A DNA stretch of 64,000 nt, taken from Clostridium swellfunianum (GTDB lineage: Bacteria; Bacillota; Clostridia; Clostridiales; Clostridiaceae). Every line of letters starts with the position of its first letter. Positions within the stretch are counted from its first letter, which is position 1. Positions 8,087 to 16,885 of this stretch are shown piece after piece. The stretch lies in the NCBI RefSeq assembly GCF_023656515.1, contig NZ_JAMOFV010000006.1, positions 1,525,354 through 1,589,353 of the forward strand, read 5' to 3'. The notes beneath the pieces are model-generated. The model did not search any database and had not been told where the DNA came from. It worked only from the letters and a program-made list of their open reading frames with translations. The position numbers and the translations under genes are program-made.

Positions 8087-9145
8087 TTATTGCTGCGTTG
8101 AATATTTAAATTCCATAGGAGAAAGTCCTGTGTGTTTTTTAAACAGCTTTGCAAAATACTCAGCATTGTTATAACAAAGCTTATGAGCTGCTTCGTAGCT
8201 TTTTAAGTCTTCTTTAGTTAGTAAAAGCTTTGCTCTTTCCATTTTTATCATAGTTATATATTCACCAACGGTCATACCCGTTTCCTGCTTAAATATATCT
8301 CCTATATGATTTTTAGTAAGAAATAATGCTTCTGAAATCCTGGTCATGTTTATTTCTTTTTCCATATTGTTAATAATATAAGTGCATATTTCCTTTATAA
8401 GCGGACTCTTCTTAGAAGATAAGATAAACTTGTTTATTACTGAAACCAAAAGTTCAATTCTTTCTATCAGCTTTGTGTTTATCAAGTCAAGGCTGTCACA
8501 CCTTGTTAAGCTTATATCAGAAAGTTCTTTTTCGTCAATAAGTTTATCCAACCACTTATTATTTGCTTTTACTCTCATATAAATTTCACCATAAATTTTC
8601 TGCAAAACAAGTGCTGCAGCCTTTACATCCTCGTTTGATGCGGCGAAGGTATCTTTAATCACAACCTCTATATTTTCTCTAAGAGCTGCATCCCCTTCTG
8701 ATATGGCTTTAACAATAGACTCTAATTTACTTTCAGAATACACAAGATTTTTCACACCAGCATTTTTTTCTTCAATATACTTTTTAACTTTTTTTAAAAG
8801 TTCTTTTAATTCTTCCTCATTAACAGGCTTGACAAGGTAATCAAATACTCCGTGTTTAATGGCTTCCTTTGCAAAACTAAACTCACTGTGCTCAGTTAGA
8901 AACACAACGCAGGAAGCCAAGCTTTTTTCTTTAGCTTCTCTTAAAAGTTCAATTCCATTTACTACTGGCATGCTTATGTCTGTTATAAGAAGCTCAACAG
9001 GTTCTGCCTGAAGCTTTTCAAGTGCCTCCTGTCCATCTCCTGCCTCAGATACAATAACAAAGTCTGAGTTTTCTTTCCATATAGACAATCTTTTTATTTG
9101 TTTTCTCATTATTTCTATATCATCTACAAGCATTACCTTAAGCAT
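8087..9145 (-). CDS. Response regulator with AraC-type DNA-binding domain
   Basis: 352 aa. The N-terminal receiver domain (about 1-120) has the acidic pair DD at 8-9, phospho-acceptor Asp56 in LLITDISMP and the lysine of YLVKPVNEE. The C-terminal hundred residues form two helix-turn-helix motifs of the AraC/XylS family (ISEALFLTKNHIGDIFKQET and NNAEYFAKLFKKHTGLSP). The start ATG overlaps the last 8 nt of the histidine kinase gene and is preceded by GAGG, so the two are translationally coupled. The layout resembles YesN-type regulators of carbohydrate or stress responses. The target genes are not evident. Confidence 0.92.
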   Translation of the reverse strand: MLKVMLVDDIEIMRKQIKRLSIWKENSDFVIVSEAGDGQEALEKLQAEPVELLITDISMPVVNGIELLREAKEKSLASCVVFLTEHSEFSFAKEAIKHGVFDYLVKPVNEEELKELLKKVKKYIEEKNAGVKNLVYSESKLESIVKAISEGDAALRENIEVVIKDTFAASNEDVKAAALVLQKIYGEIYMRVKANNKWLDKLIDEKELSDISLTRCDSLDLINTKLIERIELLVSVINKFILSSKKSPLIKEICTYIINNMEKEINMTRISEALFLTKNHIGDIFKQETGMTVGEYITMIKMERAKLLLTKEDLKSYEAAHKLCYNNAEYFAKLFKKHTGLSPMEFKYSTQQ

Positions 9146-10736
9146 TTTCCACCTCGTCCTCTGTTAGTGGTATTGTAAAGTACACTCCAGCCCCTTCATT
9201 TACCTTGCCCTCTATCCAAACTCTTCCACCATGTTTTTGTATTATCTTTTTAACAGCAGCAAGTCCTATGCCTGTTCCTTCAAACTCCTGCTTCCTATGA
9301 AGCCTTTGAAACACATTAAAAAGTTTGCTTGAATACTTCATATCAAAGCCTGCTCCATTATCCTTAATAGAAAATATATATTCATCCCTTTCTTTGAGGC
9401 AGCCTACTGTGATTACTGCAAGTTCCCTATGCTTAGTAAATTTGACTGCATTTGAGATAATATTTACAATAACCTGTTTAAAAAGCACCTTGTCTACATA
9501 TATTTCTGGAAGGTCTCCTTCAATAATTAATTCCATTTTTCTATTTGGGTTCATAACCTTAAACTGCTGCCATACTTCTCCAATAATATGTTTAGCATCT
9601 ACCCTTTCTTTAGAAAGACTAGTCTTTGAAGTTATTGAGTAATCCAACAGCCTACTAATTAAGCCTATCATTTCTCTGCTGGTTTTTTGTATGCCTTCAA
9701 CCATTTCCCCTGCTTCAGCATTCAGTGAAGCTCCGTAATCTTCTTTTATGAAGCTGCTGTACATATCTATTGCCCTAAGTGGAGCCTTAAGGTCATGGGA
9801 AATAGTATAAGCAAAGCCTTCAAGCTCATTAACTGCATTTTGAAGCTGACAGGTTCTGTCCTGAACACGCTGCTCCAGCTCATCATTAAGAGTTTTTATC
9901 TCTTCCTGTGTTTCAAACATCCTCTGAACAAACCTTAAAGTTATTCCTCCCATTATAAAAAAGAATATAACCGCAAGAAAAAAAGTAAGTCTTGTTTTTT
10001 CATTTGTATTTATAAGCCAGTACAGAGGATGAATTTTATCAATTATATAGTTTTGAATTCCTAGAATAATAAGACTGAAGCCTAGACCAAAGGCTACAAT
10101 TGCCATCATAATTCTAGTGTTGTATTTTGCACCTCTTGATACTCTAAGCCCAAATATTTTTCGTACAAAAGGAAGCAAAAGAAGAGCATCACAAAGTGCC
10201 ACAAGTATGGATTCTACAATAATTCCTTTTACTGCAAACAGCACAACTATTCCTGTTTCCACCTTGCAGTATGCCTGTAAGTTCCAAAAGGGAGGAAAAC
10301 TACTGTTTAATTTAATTAGAGATTCAAAAAGAGTTACATACAAAAGCATTCTGATGACTATATGAATAAGCTGAAGAAAATAAATGTTATAGTAAAACTT
10401 CTTTACCTGAAGTCTCTTTTGTCCTCCATAGCCATGTATTATTATCCATAAATATAAGGAAATCACTGCAACCATGGAAGCCCACCCATTATATCTTCCT
10501 AGTATAAAGGGATATAGCGCAACAAGACCCAAGGTAATACTTAAGATTCCATATTTAATACCCCAGGCAAGAGCCACTAGCAGCGGAAGTGCAATACTCC
10601 AGGTAAAATTTATTGAAAAGCCGTTAAAGTCAAATCTGCTGGAATAAAATATTCCCACAAAACCTAGAAAGCCTAAAAGAATTGAAACTACACTTTTATA
10701 TAAACTTGAATTATTAAAACTATTATGTTGGTTCAT
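9138..10736 (-). CDS. Membrane sensor histidine kinase
   Basis: 532 aa. About eight hydrophobic segments span residues 14-265, with no sizeable extracytoplasmic domain. A short coiled coil, then a HisKA dimerisation domain with His314 (FAYTISHDLKAPLRAID) and a HATPase domain with N, G1 (DNGAGFD) and G2 (GTGIGLA) boxes follow. This phytochrome/NtrB-like HisKA is an unusual partner for an AraC-type regulator, which more often pairs with HisKA_7TM/LytS-like kinases. The start at 10736 is chosen because GGAGAGAAT precedes it. The multi-TM region may sense a lipid or hydrophobic signal. Confidence 0.9.
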   Translation of the reverse strand: MNQHNSFNNSSLYKSVVSILLGFLGFVGIFYSSRFDFNGFSINFTWSIALPLLVALAWGIKYGILSITLGLVALYPFILGRYNGWASMVAVISLYLWIIIHGYGGQKRLQVKKFYYNIYFLQLIHIVIRMLLYVTLFESLIKLNSSFPPFWNLQAYCKVETGIVVLFAVKGIIVESILVALCDALLLLPFVRKIFGLRVSRGAKYNTRIMMAIVAFGLGFSLIILGIQNYIIDKIHPLYWLINTNEKTRLTFFLAVIFFFIMGGITLRFVQRMFETQEEIKTLNDELEQRVQDRTCQLQNAVNELEGFAYTISHDLKAPLRAIDMYSSFIKEDYGASLNAEAGEMVEGIQKTSREMIGLISRLLDYSITSKTSLSKERVDAKHIIGEVWQQFKVMNPNRKMELIIEGDLPEIYVDKVLFKQVIVNIISNAVKFTKHRELAVITVGCLKERDEYIFSIKDNGAGFDMKYSSKLFNVFQRLHRKQEFEGTGIGLAAVKKIIQKHGGRVWIEGKVNEGAGVYFTIPLTEDEVENA

Positions 10737-10884
10737 ATTCTCTCCTTTCGCCACTATTCTACCATCTTATATTTCGCTATTCAACACAACAGTATGTGAG
10801 ATTAGCAGCCTCTTCTCTAATGCATGAGTAAAAGCTATTTTATAAAATAACTCTGCAAATACGAAAAACCCAAAAGCCTGCATC

Positions 10885-10913
10885 TTGTTTTTTTGATTTG
10901 CAGTAACTATAAT
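10885..10913 (+). promoter_or_regulatory. SigA promoter in front of the second c-di-GMP riboswitch
   Basis: TTGTTT (10885-10890), a 17-bp spacer and TATAAT (10908-10913) place the start of transcription just before the aptamer. Confidence 0.7.
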
Positions 10914-10933
10914 ATTATATAAGATGATAAAAC

Positions 10934-11023
10934 TCGATAAAGGCAAAGTTAGTGAAAGCTAATGACGCAAAGCTATAGGGGCTAAAGTATGCTTGTATAC
11001 TATGTCAGCCAGCTGCCGAAAGG
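10934..11023 (+). ncRNA. Cyclic di-GMP-I (GEMM-I) riboswitch aptamer
   Basis: The plus strand reads AAAGGCAAAGTTAG, a GAAA tetraloop hairpin, TAATGACGCAAAGC, GGGGCTAAAG, a variable hairpin and TCAGCCAGCTGCCG. This is the complete GEMM-I signature with GACGCAAAGC core and tetraloop receptor. A terminator follows at 11037-11074 and the DUF5667 coiled-coil gene starts at 11153. It should make expression of that secreted protein respond to c-di-GMP. Confidence 0.93.
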
Positions 11024-11036
11024 TTTGGAAATATAT

Positions 11037-11074
11037 AAAATACCCAACCTTTTATGAGGTTTGGGTATTTTTTT
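11037..11074 (+). terminator. Riboswitch expression-platform terminator
   Basis: AATACCCAA plus CC pairs with GG plus TTGGGTATT, followed by seven T. It lies between aptamer and start codon, the position expected for transcriptional control. Confidence 0.82.
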
Positions 11075-11152
11075 ACCTTCAGGCGTAATTTAGATTATTT
11101 TCGGGATAAAATCATCTAAAAAATAACTAAATTGATGGGGAGGAATAAACTT

Positions 11153-12334
11153 ATGAAAAAGAGCTTTATTGTAATTGCTCTGCTGGCTGCTTTAGTAGGA
11201 ATGTCCAGCAACGTACATGCTTCAGGAACATTAGATACAAGCCAAGCATCAACTGAAGTTACTGCTACTGCAGCTGAGGACACAAGCACATCCGAAACAG
11301 AGGTATCACCAGAGGAGGTTTCAACCGAATCAGGGGAACAAACTCAACCGGTAGTATCAGGTGAAGATGAAACTGCCATAGATGAGAAACAAATTGAAGA
11401 TTCTGCTGGGATACTTCCTGATTCAATATTCTATGACCTAGAACGTGCAATAGAACAGCTTAAGATTGCTATCACTCAAAGCGAAGAAAAGCTTGCATCT
11501 ATCAAAGCAGAGCTCGCAGCTGAGAGAGCAGCAGAAGCTGCTGTTATGGTAAACGAAGGTGAGGAAGAACTAGCAAATGAAGCTGCAGAGGAATATTTAG
11601 AAATGCTTAACGAAGCTGCAGATCATATTGATAAAGCAATTGAAGAGCAAGGTCAAGCTGAGCAGGCTCTTGAAACTCTTGATGAATACTATAAAAAAAG
11701 TGAACAAGTATTAAAATCTGTGCTTGCAAAGGCTCCAGAGCAAGCGAGAAAAGGCCTAGAAAATGCACTAAGCCAACAGAACAAAACAGCAGCAATTGTC
11801 AATGGTGCTAAGGCGGCAAAAGAAGCAGTTTCTGCAGCTAAGGATCAGGTGGATGCTGCAAAGAGTGAACTTGAAGCAGCAAAGATAAGCGGCGATGAGG
11901 AAGCCATTAAGGCAGCTGAAGAAAAAATCCAGACCGCTGAAGCATTAAAAACTGAACTTGAGACTCTGAAGACTTCCGCTAATTTATCAAAAGATACAGT
12001 AAAGAAACTTGTTGAAGATACTGATAAAAAAATTGAATCAGCTAAAAATCAGATTGAAAAATCAAACGAGAAAATTGCTAAAGTAGAGGAAAAGGCTGCT
12101 GCAGCTGAAAATAAAGCAGAAAAGGCTATAAAGCAAGCCGAGAAAGAAGCTGCAAAAAAAGAAGAAGCTAAAAAGCAAGAAGAAAAGAAGCTTGAAGCCG
12201 AGAAAAAATCTGAAGAAGCTGTAAAAGAGCAAGCAAAAAAGGCTGAAGAAAAAGTAAAGGAAGAAATAAAGAATACCCAAGAAAAGTCTAAAGAAGAAAC
12301 CAAGAAAACTGAGGAAAAATCTAAGAAGAAATAG
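11153..12334 (+). CDS. Secreted coiled-coil protein with DUF5667-like domain
   Basis: 393 aa. A Sec signal peptide ends near residue 23 (SNVHA). A Thr/Ser/Glu-rich linker (25-75) follows, then a DUF5667-like helical domain (about 78-195) starting GILPDSIFYDLERAIEQLK, then about 190 residues of Ala/Lys/Glu coiled coil ending in a very basic-acidic tail (EEKSKKK). There is no LPXTG, membrane anchor or GW/SLH module, so it is released or held by charge. GGGGAGG at 11137 fixes the ATG at 11153 rather than upstream ATG codons. It is the only gene behind a c-di-GMP-I riboswitch, which suggests a role in matrix, aggregation or the sessile state. Confidence 0.8.
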   Translation: MKKSFIVIALLAALVGMSSNVHASGTLDTSQASTEVTATAAEDTSTSETEVSPEEVSTESGEQTQPVVSGEDETAIDEKQIEDSAGILPDSIFYDLERAIEQLKIAITQSEEKLASIKAELAAERAAEAAVMVNEGEEELANEAAEEYLEMLNEAADHIDKAIEEQGQAEQALETLDEYYKKSEQVLKSVLAKAPEQARKGLENALSQQNKTAAIVNGAKAAKEAVSAAKDQVDAAKSELEAAKISGDEEAIKAAEEKIQTAEALKTELETLKTSANLSKDTVKKLVEDTDKKIESAKNQIEKSNEKIAKVEEKAAAAENKAEKAIKQAEKEAAKKEEAKKQEEKKLEAEKKSEEAVKEQAKKAEEKVKEEIKNTQEKSKEETKKTEEKSKKK

Positions 12335-12344
12335 CTTATGCAGA

Positions 12345-12389
12345 GGGAGCGCAGATAGATTTGTTACATACGAATCTATTTACGCTCCC
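12345..12389 (+). repeat. Dispersed hairpin repeat, GGGAGCG type, copy 1
   Basis: A 45-nt hairpin bounded by GGGAGCG and CGCTCCC follows the coiled-coil gene. A second copy of the same length lies at 49854-49898 with about three quarters identical bases and a compensatory A-T to C-G change in the stem. It may act as terminator, but the T-run is poor. Confidence 0.7.
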
Positions 12390-12434
12390 TTACTGCTTCA
12401 AAAGCCTTACCCCTTCTTCATTTCACTGATTCAC

Positions 12435-13121
12435 TTATATAATTGACTCTGACATAGTGTTAATGAGCAATCTCAGCTTTTCGCCATCCACGTCTCCAAA
12501 AACTGACTTGCCATATCTTACTGCGGTTCCAAAATGGTACTGAGGTACCTTAGTATTTTTCATAACCTCATTAATATTATGAAAGTCCAAGCCGCCTCCA
12601 GCCATTATATTAATATGTTTTGCCTTTTCTTTCATTGCTTTAATAATAGGGATATTATGAACTATATTACCCTTCCCACCTGAAGTAAGCACGTTTGTAA
12701 TTTGCTTGTACTCAGCTAAAATTTCTATACCAGCTGCAGGATCAGAAAGCTCATCAATTGCTCTGTGAAAGGTTACATCAATGCCATCGCAGGCTTTTAA
12801 CAGCTTTTCCAAGGAAGGCCTGCAGATTTTATTTTGATTATTTAAAACTCCAAATACCACACCATTAGCCTTAAGTTCCTTTGCAATAAGAATATCTTCA
12901 AGCATAAGCTGAAGTTCTTCCTCTGTATATACAAAGGATTTAGCATGAGGCCTTATCATTACATTTATGGGTATGTTAACGCTTTGTACTGCCCTTTTGA
13001 TAAGCGCATAGCTTGGTGTAAGTCCACCTTCCGAAAAGCCGCTAATAAGCTCTATTCTATCAGCGCCACTTGCTTCAATTCTTTTTACATCCTCTAGAGT
13101 TGTTGCTATTATTTCTATCAT
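12435..13121 (-). CDS. cutC: CutC-family protein
   Basis: 228 aa, the usual length of bacterial CutC, a TIM-barrel protein named for copper homeostasis in E. coli although its biochemistry is unsettled. The N-terminal strand and loop GADRIELISGFSEGGLTPS and the later VMIRPHAKSFVYTEEE and ILTSGGKGN-like VLTSGGKGN are family hallmarks. GGAGAGGAG precedes the ATG. It seems to be transcribed alone, and its left neighbour is convergent. Confidence 0.92.
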   Translation of the reverse strand: MIEIIATTLEDVKRIEASGADRIELISGFSEGGLTPSYALIKRAVQSVNIPINVMIRPHAKSFVYTEEELQLMLEDILIAKELKANGVVFGVLNNQNKICRPSLEKLLKACDGIDVTFHRAIDELSDPAAGIEILAEYKQITNVLTSGGKGNIVHNIPIIKAMKEKAKHINIMAGGGLDFHNINEVMKNTKVPQYHFGTAVRYGKSVFGDVDGEKLRLLINTMSESII

Positions 13122-13152
13122 TTACTTGCTCCTCTCCTGTTACTTAAAAATC

Positions 13153-13182
13153 AAAAAAGCATGGACTAATGCAGATGCTTTT
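13153..13182 (-). terminator. Intrinsic terminator (GCAT/ATGC hairpin repeat, copy 1)
   Basis: AAAAGCAT (13155-13162) pairs with ATGCTTTT (13175-13182), giving a T-run on the minus strand after the small lipoprotein gene. Hairpin and 3' flank (AAGTTTTGAGACC) are shared with a copy at 54864. Confidence 0.7.
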
Positions 13183-13207
13183 AAGTTTTGAGACCTTTCA
13201 AATATTA

Positions 13208-13564
13208 TTAGTTTAAAACCCTTATAGCTTTTGCATCTACTTGTATAGGATAAGATTCTCTTATAGGTCCTTCAAAGTCCACTTCTACTTTCATACCTTC
13301 TTTTAATGAACTTAGTTCTAGTTTTTTCTTTCCATCTCCTTCAAAAATTTTAGTTTTCTCAGTAATATAAATACTTGCCTTATCATATTCTGCGTCCTGT
13401 TCAATTTTACCTTCTACAAATATACTTGTTATCATTCCTTTATCATTTTTAGATACTTTTTTTATTTCTCCTCTTATACCTAACTTACTATTAAACTCCT
13501 TACTACACCCTGCAAAACCTAAAACAAAAATAAAGCAGAATAACAGTATTACTATTTTCCTCAT
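13208..13564 (-). CDS. Small lipoprotein, DUF3221-like
   Basis: 118 aa. The lipobox GFAGC puts the modified cysteine at residue 20. The remaining ~98 residues are predicted beta strands with GEIKKVSKNDKGMITSIFVE and SIYITEKTKIFEG, a pattern seen in small DUF3221/YobA-like OB-fold lipoproteins. It is exported and anchored to the outer face of the membrane. The function is unknown. A divergent gene starts about 190 bp to the right. Confidence 0.6.
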   Translation of the reverse strand: MRKIVILLFCFIFVLGFAGCSKEFNSKLGIRGEIKKVSKNDKGMITSIFVEGKIEQDAEYDKASIYITEKTKIFEGDGKKKLELSSLKEGMKVEVDFEGPIRESYPIQVDAKAIRVLN

Positions 13565-13753
13565 AAAGTAATCCTCTCCTAATCATTTATTTTAATTCAA
13601 TAGAGTACTCACTCTATTTTATATACGAGTAACATAATATATTAGTTAACCTAATATATAAAGAACTTAGAATAATTGTAATATGTATTAACTGTCAATA
13701 ATACTCTTTAAGTAGTAGTATAGTAAGTATCCATCAAAATGAGGTGATATAAT

Positions 13754-14410
13754 TTGAAAGGCTTTATAAAAGGTACAATTATATTTATTGCTATAATTGT
13801 AGCAGCTGCAATTATGTATTTTACTCTTATCTATCCAAAACATGAATATCCAGAAATCAACACTTCCACTACTGTGGATATAAAAGCTCAAATTATGAGA
13901 AACATGCCGCAAAGATTTTCTTTAACAAACAGAAAATTAACTATTAGTATAAGCTTGTCAGAGAAAGATTTGAAAAATATTATTGCTTCAAACCTTAATA
14001 AAAGTGAAAACATTAAGGCTTTAGATTTAGAGTTTTCCGGTGACAGCATCAATATGTTTTTAACTCAAGAGGCATTGAAGTTTATACCTTATGAAGTAAG
14101 CTCTAATGTTAAGCCTGTAGTAAAGAACGGCAATATAACACTTATCCTTAACTCCTCAAAACTTGGAAGGCTGAGCCTTAGCAATGAAACAGTTCTGAAT
14201 AGAATGAGCAAAAAAAACTTTGACTCTATTACTGTTCACCCTTCATCTGGAGAAATTACGCTTGAATACAATGAACTAAGTGAATTAAAGAATATCATTA
14301 AAATTAGCACTGTTAAAATTGAAAATAACAAGCTTACAGCAGATCTTGAATTCCAATTTAACAGTATGGATGATTTTCTTAAAGTATTAAAATTAATGAC
14401 TCGATCTTAG
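13754..14410 (+). CDS. Membrane-anchored protein, DUF2140/YpmS-like
   Basis: 218 aa. One N-terminal membrane helix (about 5-26) is followed by a soluble extracytoplasmic domain of alternating strands. ISLSEKDLKNIIASNL and the later FSGDSINMFLTQEALKFIPYE resemble the beta-rich YpmS/DUF2140 lipid-binding-like fold, but the match is by eye and weak. It starts with TTG after GAGGTGAT. A 17-bp hairpin follows. Confidence 0.6.
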   Translation: MKGFIKGTIIFIAIIVAAAIMYFTLIYPKHEYPEINTSTTVDIKAQIMRNMPQRFSLTNRKLTISISLSEKDLKNIIASNLNKSENIKALDLEFSGDSINMFLTQEALKFIPYEVSSNVKPVVKNGNITLILNSSKLGRLSLSNETVLNRMSKKNFDSITVHPSSGEITLEYNELSELKNIIKISTVKIENNKLTADLEFQFNSMDDFLKVLKLMTRS

Positions 14411-14433
14411 GAAAAACTTCATATAATTTGTGA

Positions 14434-14472
14434 GCAAACAGCACCCTGTATTCTTTACAGGGTGCTGTTTGC
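14434..14472 (+). terminator. Hairpin terminator
   Basis: A perfect 17-bp stem (14434-14450 with 14456-14472) and TTCTT loop follow the DUF2140-like gene; only a weak T-rich tail follows. Confidence 0.7.
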
Positions 14473-14563
14473 ATTATCTTGAGCATTATCATTTGTTTAT
14501 TGTTCTATTTAAAAATTATCTATCATAAATAAAATTATGAGTATTATAGGAGACATTTGATGA

Positions 14564-15208
14564 ATGGTCAGAATAAGAAAACATCCAAGGAAAATATTTA
14601 TAAATCTTCTAATTTTTATCGGAATAAGTACTATCATTGCAGCTTCCTTTCGAATATATTATCTATGGAACTATCAACAAAAGTTCTTAGGTGAGGAAAA
14701 CCCTATAATTATTAATGATTCTAAAGATGATTTCATATATACTCAAAAACCAAACCCTCAAGATATTAAGCCTACAAAAGAAACTTTTAATCGAAGTCAG
14801 TATAAAAGCGGCATGATGAAAATATCCATTCCAAAACTTAAAGTTGATGCAGCTATTGTAGAAGGAACTAGTACTGAGCTGCTAAAAAAAGGCCCTGGTT
14901 TGTATGAAATAAGCCCTCTCCCAGATAAGGACGGAGGTAATGTGTGCATTGCAGGACATAGAACGACCTATGGAGCTTGGTTTAAGAAAGTGAATGAACT
15001 TGTTGAAGGAGATGAAATAAGCTTAAGTTTTAATAATACCAATTATATATACAAGGTTGAAAAGGTCTTTATTATTAAAAATAACGATTGGTCAGTTACC
15101 CATGAAACAGAATACTCAGCCCTTACCCTGACTTCATGTCATCCACTAAGGTCATCAGCACAAAGAATTGTAGTGAGAGCAAAACTATCTAATATAATTC
15201 AGCTCTGA
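14564..15208 (+). CDS. Sortase (class D-like)
   Basis: 214 aa. A signal-anchor helix (about 12-34) is followed by the sortase beta barrel with the catalytic triad visible: His132 (AGHRTTYG), Cys192 (LTSCHP) and Arg201 (AQRIVVRA). Length and the LTLTSCHP context fit class D/E housekeeping-type sortases. It cleaves an LPXTG-like motif and joins the protein to peptidoglycan on the outer face of the membrane. AGGAGA at 14548 precedes the ATG. The next gene encodes a protein ending in LPVTG plus membrane helix plus basic tail, its likely substrate. Confidence 0.93.
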   Translation: MVRIRKHPRKIFINLLIFIGISTIIAASFRIYYLWNYQQKFLGEENPIIINDSKDDFIYTQKPNPQDIKPTKETFNRSQYKSGMMKISIPKLKVDAAIVEGTSTELLKKGPGLYEISPLPDKDGGNVCIAGHRTTYGAWFKKVNELVEGDEISLSFNNTNYIYKVEKVFIIKNNDWSVTHETEYSALTLTSCHPLRSSAQRIVVRAKLSNIIQL

Positions 15209-15305
15209 TTCAATAACATAACTTACATACTAGAACTATCTGGAGGTGAATGTAGCTTTATTACTAAATCATCGCTAGTTGAACTCTATGAATTATTATT
15301 AGGAG

Positions 15306-16817
15306 GTGCTCATCATTAAAAGATCAAAAAAACTTTTAGCTCTTTTTTTACCATTTTTGCTCATATTTATTTTTACAGGCTGCAATGTAGATAAAAAGAT
15401 ATACGAAAAGAATGGATCAACTCAAATATCAGAAGTTACTGTTAAACCTGGAGAATATAAAGATATAACTGTTAAGCTTGTTGTTGACACTCACGGTATA
15501 GATACTAAGTATCCTGAACTGAAAACTATGCAAACTGAACACTCCATGCCAGAAATTAAGTATTATGTAGTTGATAAATTAATTTCTCCGCTTCCATCTG
15601 GATTTAATCTTAAGCTTATATCACTAGATGGAAAAGAATATAATAAGCCAATAGGTAAAAATGGGGAAATAATAAGGGTTGAGAAAAAGTACAATCCTAA
15701 AAGTCCTAGCTATACTATTACCTATACCTTAAGAATTGAAAACAACCAACATGAGAACTATTTAAAAACACAAGACCCTAATAAGCTTGAAGAATTATTT
15801 AATAAGGAATATTGTTTGACCACTCTATCAGAATTCCTACCCTGCGAAGATACCCCACCAGAGATAAAAAAGCATATGACAGATATAAAAGTAAAAATCC
15901 CAGTAGAAAAAAAATCAATAAAAATCAAGACTGGTGCCGCAGGAAAAATAAGTCCAGTTCTTGAAACTGTCACAGTGCAAAATGGTATTCCTACAGCTCA
16001 CTGGGGCTATCAGAACGATAATAATTTTAGAATAACCCTCACTGAAGAGAATTCAAAAATAATATCAGGAACTGTTATCAATGACGCAAAAGCTCCTCTA
16101 GTTTTTGAACCTGGCAGAGTAAAGGATGTATTTAAGCCGCAGTTTAGCTCAGAGAAGCTAGTTTGGTATGTTAAAGGTCCAGATGGTCAAGGCAGAACTT
16201 CTACAGCAAGCTACACAAAACCTGTGGAGCCAGCTAAAGCAGATTTAAAGATTTCATTGAGTGCAATTAAAGATGCTAAGCCTGGAGATGTAATTCAATA
16301 TAATATCAATGTAGAGAATATAGATAAGGCAACTGCAGAAGGCGTGAAGATATTTACTCAGCTTCCTAAGGGAACAAGTTTCCTTAACGATGATAATTCT
16401 GGATGGAAACTTGAAAACGGTAAATATGTATATGACCTAGGAAAGGTTGCTGCAGGTGAAAAGAAAGCTGTAGTTCTTAAAGTAAAGGTTAATAACCCCT
16501 TTGAAGAGAGCAGCATGAAGGTAGCCGCTTCTTTCAAAGCTGAAACTATCACAGAAGAAGCTAAGCTGGATAATAACACTGCAGTTTGGGAAACAGCTAT
16601 TAAACCTGCAGGCACGGAAAACCCTCCTGCTGAAAAACCGGAAGATCCACCTACTGAAAATCCTCCTGCTCAGAACCCTCAAAATCCTTCCGCTGACAAT
16701 TCAGGAGAGCTTCCTGTTACAGGGGGAATAATTGAAACTGAGCTTCTAGTATTAATGCTTGGAATTTTAACCTTAGGAGCAGGAATGTTTATTAAGATAT
16801 ATAGAAAAAATCATTAG
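15306..16817 (+). CDS. Surface protein with lipobox, DUF11-type repeat and LPVTG sorting signal
   Basis: About 500 aa. The N-terminus has a basic stretch, hydrophobic core and lipobox-like FIFTGC. The middle (about 45-300) has no family I recognise. About 310-430 is a DUF11-type immunoglobulin-like domain (ADLKISLSAIKDAKPGDVIQ). A Pro/Glu/Asn-rich stalk then leads to LPVTG, a membrane helix and a basic tail. The frame opens at GTG 15306, but that GTG lies inside the AGGAGG (15301-15306). ATC at 15312 or ATT at 15315 would be correctly spaced, so initiation may be non-canonical. A stop lies in frame at 15300-15302. Confidence 0.85.
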   Translation: MLIIKRSKKLLALFLPFLLIFIFTGCNVDKKIYEKNGSTQISEVTVKPGEYKDITVKLVVDTHGIDTKYPELKTMQTEHSMPEIKYYVVDKLISPLPSGFNLKLISLDGKEYNKPIGKNGEIIRVEKKYNPKSPSYTITYTLRIENNQHENYLKTQDPNKLEELFNKEYCLTTLSEFLPCEDTPPEIKKHMTDIKVKIPVEKKSIKIKTGAAGKISPVLETVTVQNGIPTAHWGYQNDNNFRITLTEENSKIISGTVINDAKAPLVFEPGRVKDVFKPQFSSEKLVWYVKGPDGQGRTSTASYTKPVEPAKADLKISLSAIKDAKPGDVIQYNINVENIDKATAEGVKIFTQLPKGTSFLNDDNSGWKLENGKYVYDLGKVAAGEKKAVVLKVKVNNPFEESSMKVAASFKAETITEEAKLDNNTAVWETAIKPAGTENPPAEKPEDPPTENPPAQNPQNPSADNSGELPVTGGIIETELLVLMLGILTLGAGMFIKIYRKNH

Positions 16818-16831
16818 AGTAAAGATTGTAT

Positions 16832-16882
16832 AAATAATGGACTCTTTATATGCTGTTGAGGCTTATAAAGAGTCCATTATTT
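16832..16882. terminator. Bidirectional terminator
   Basis: A 19-bp perfect stem (16832-16850 with 16864-16882) lies between convergent genes. Confidence 0.85.
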
Positions 16883-16885
16883 ATC

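Noticed and set aside
12049-12303. Antisense frames opposite the coiled-coil gene
   Set aside because: Phe/Ser- and Leu/Phe-rich translations are the mirror of Lys/Glu/Ala codons; not genes.
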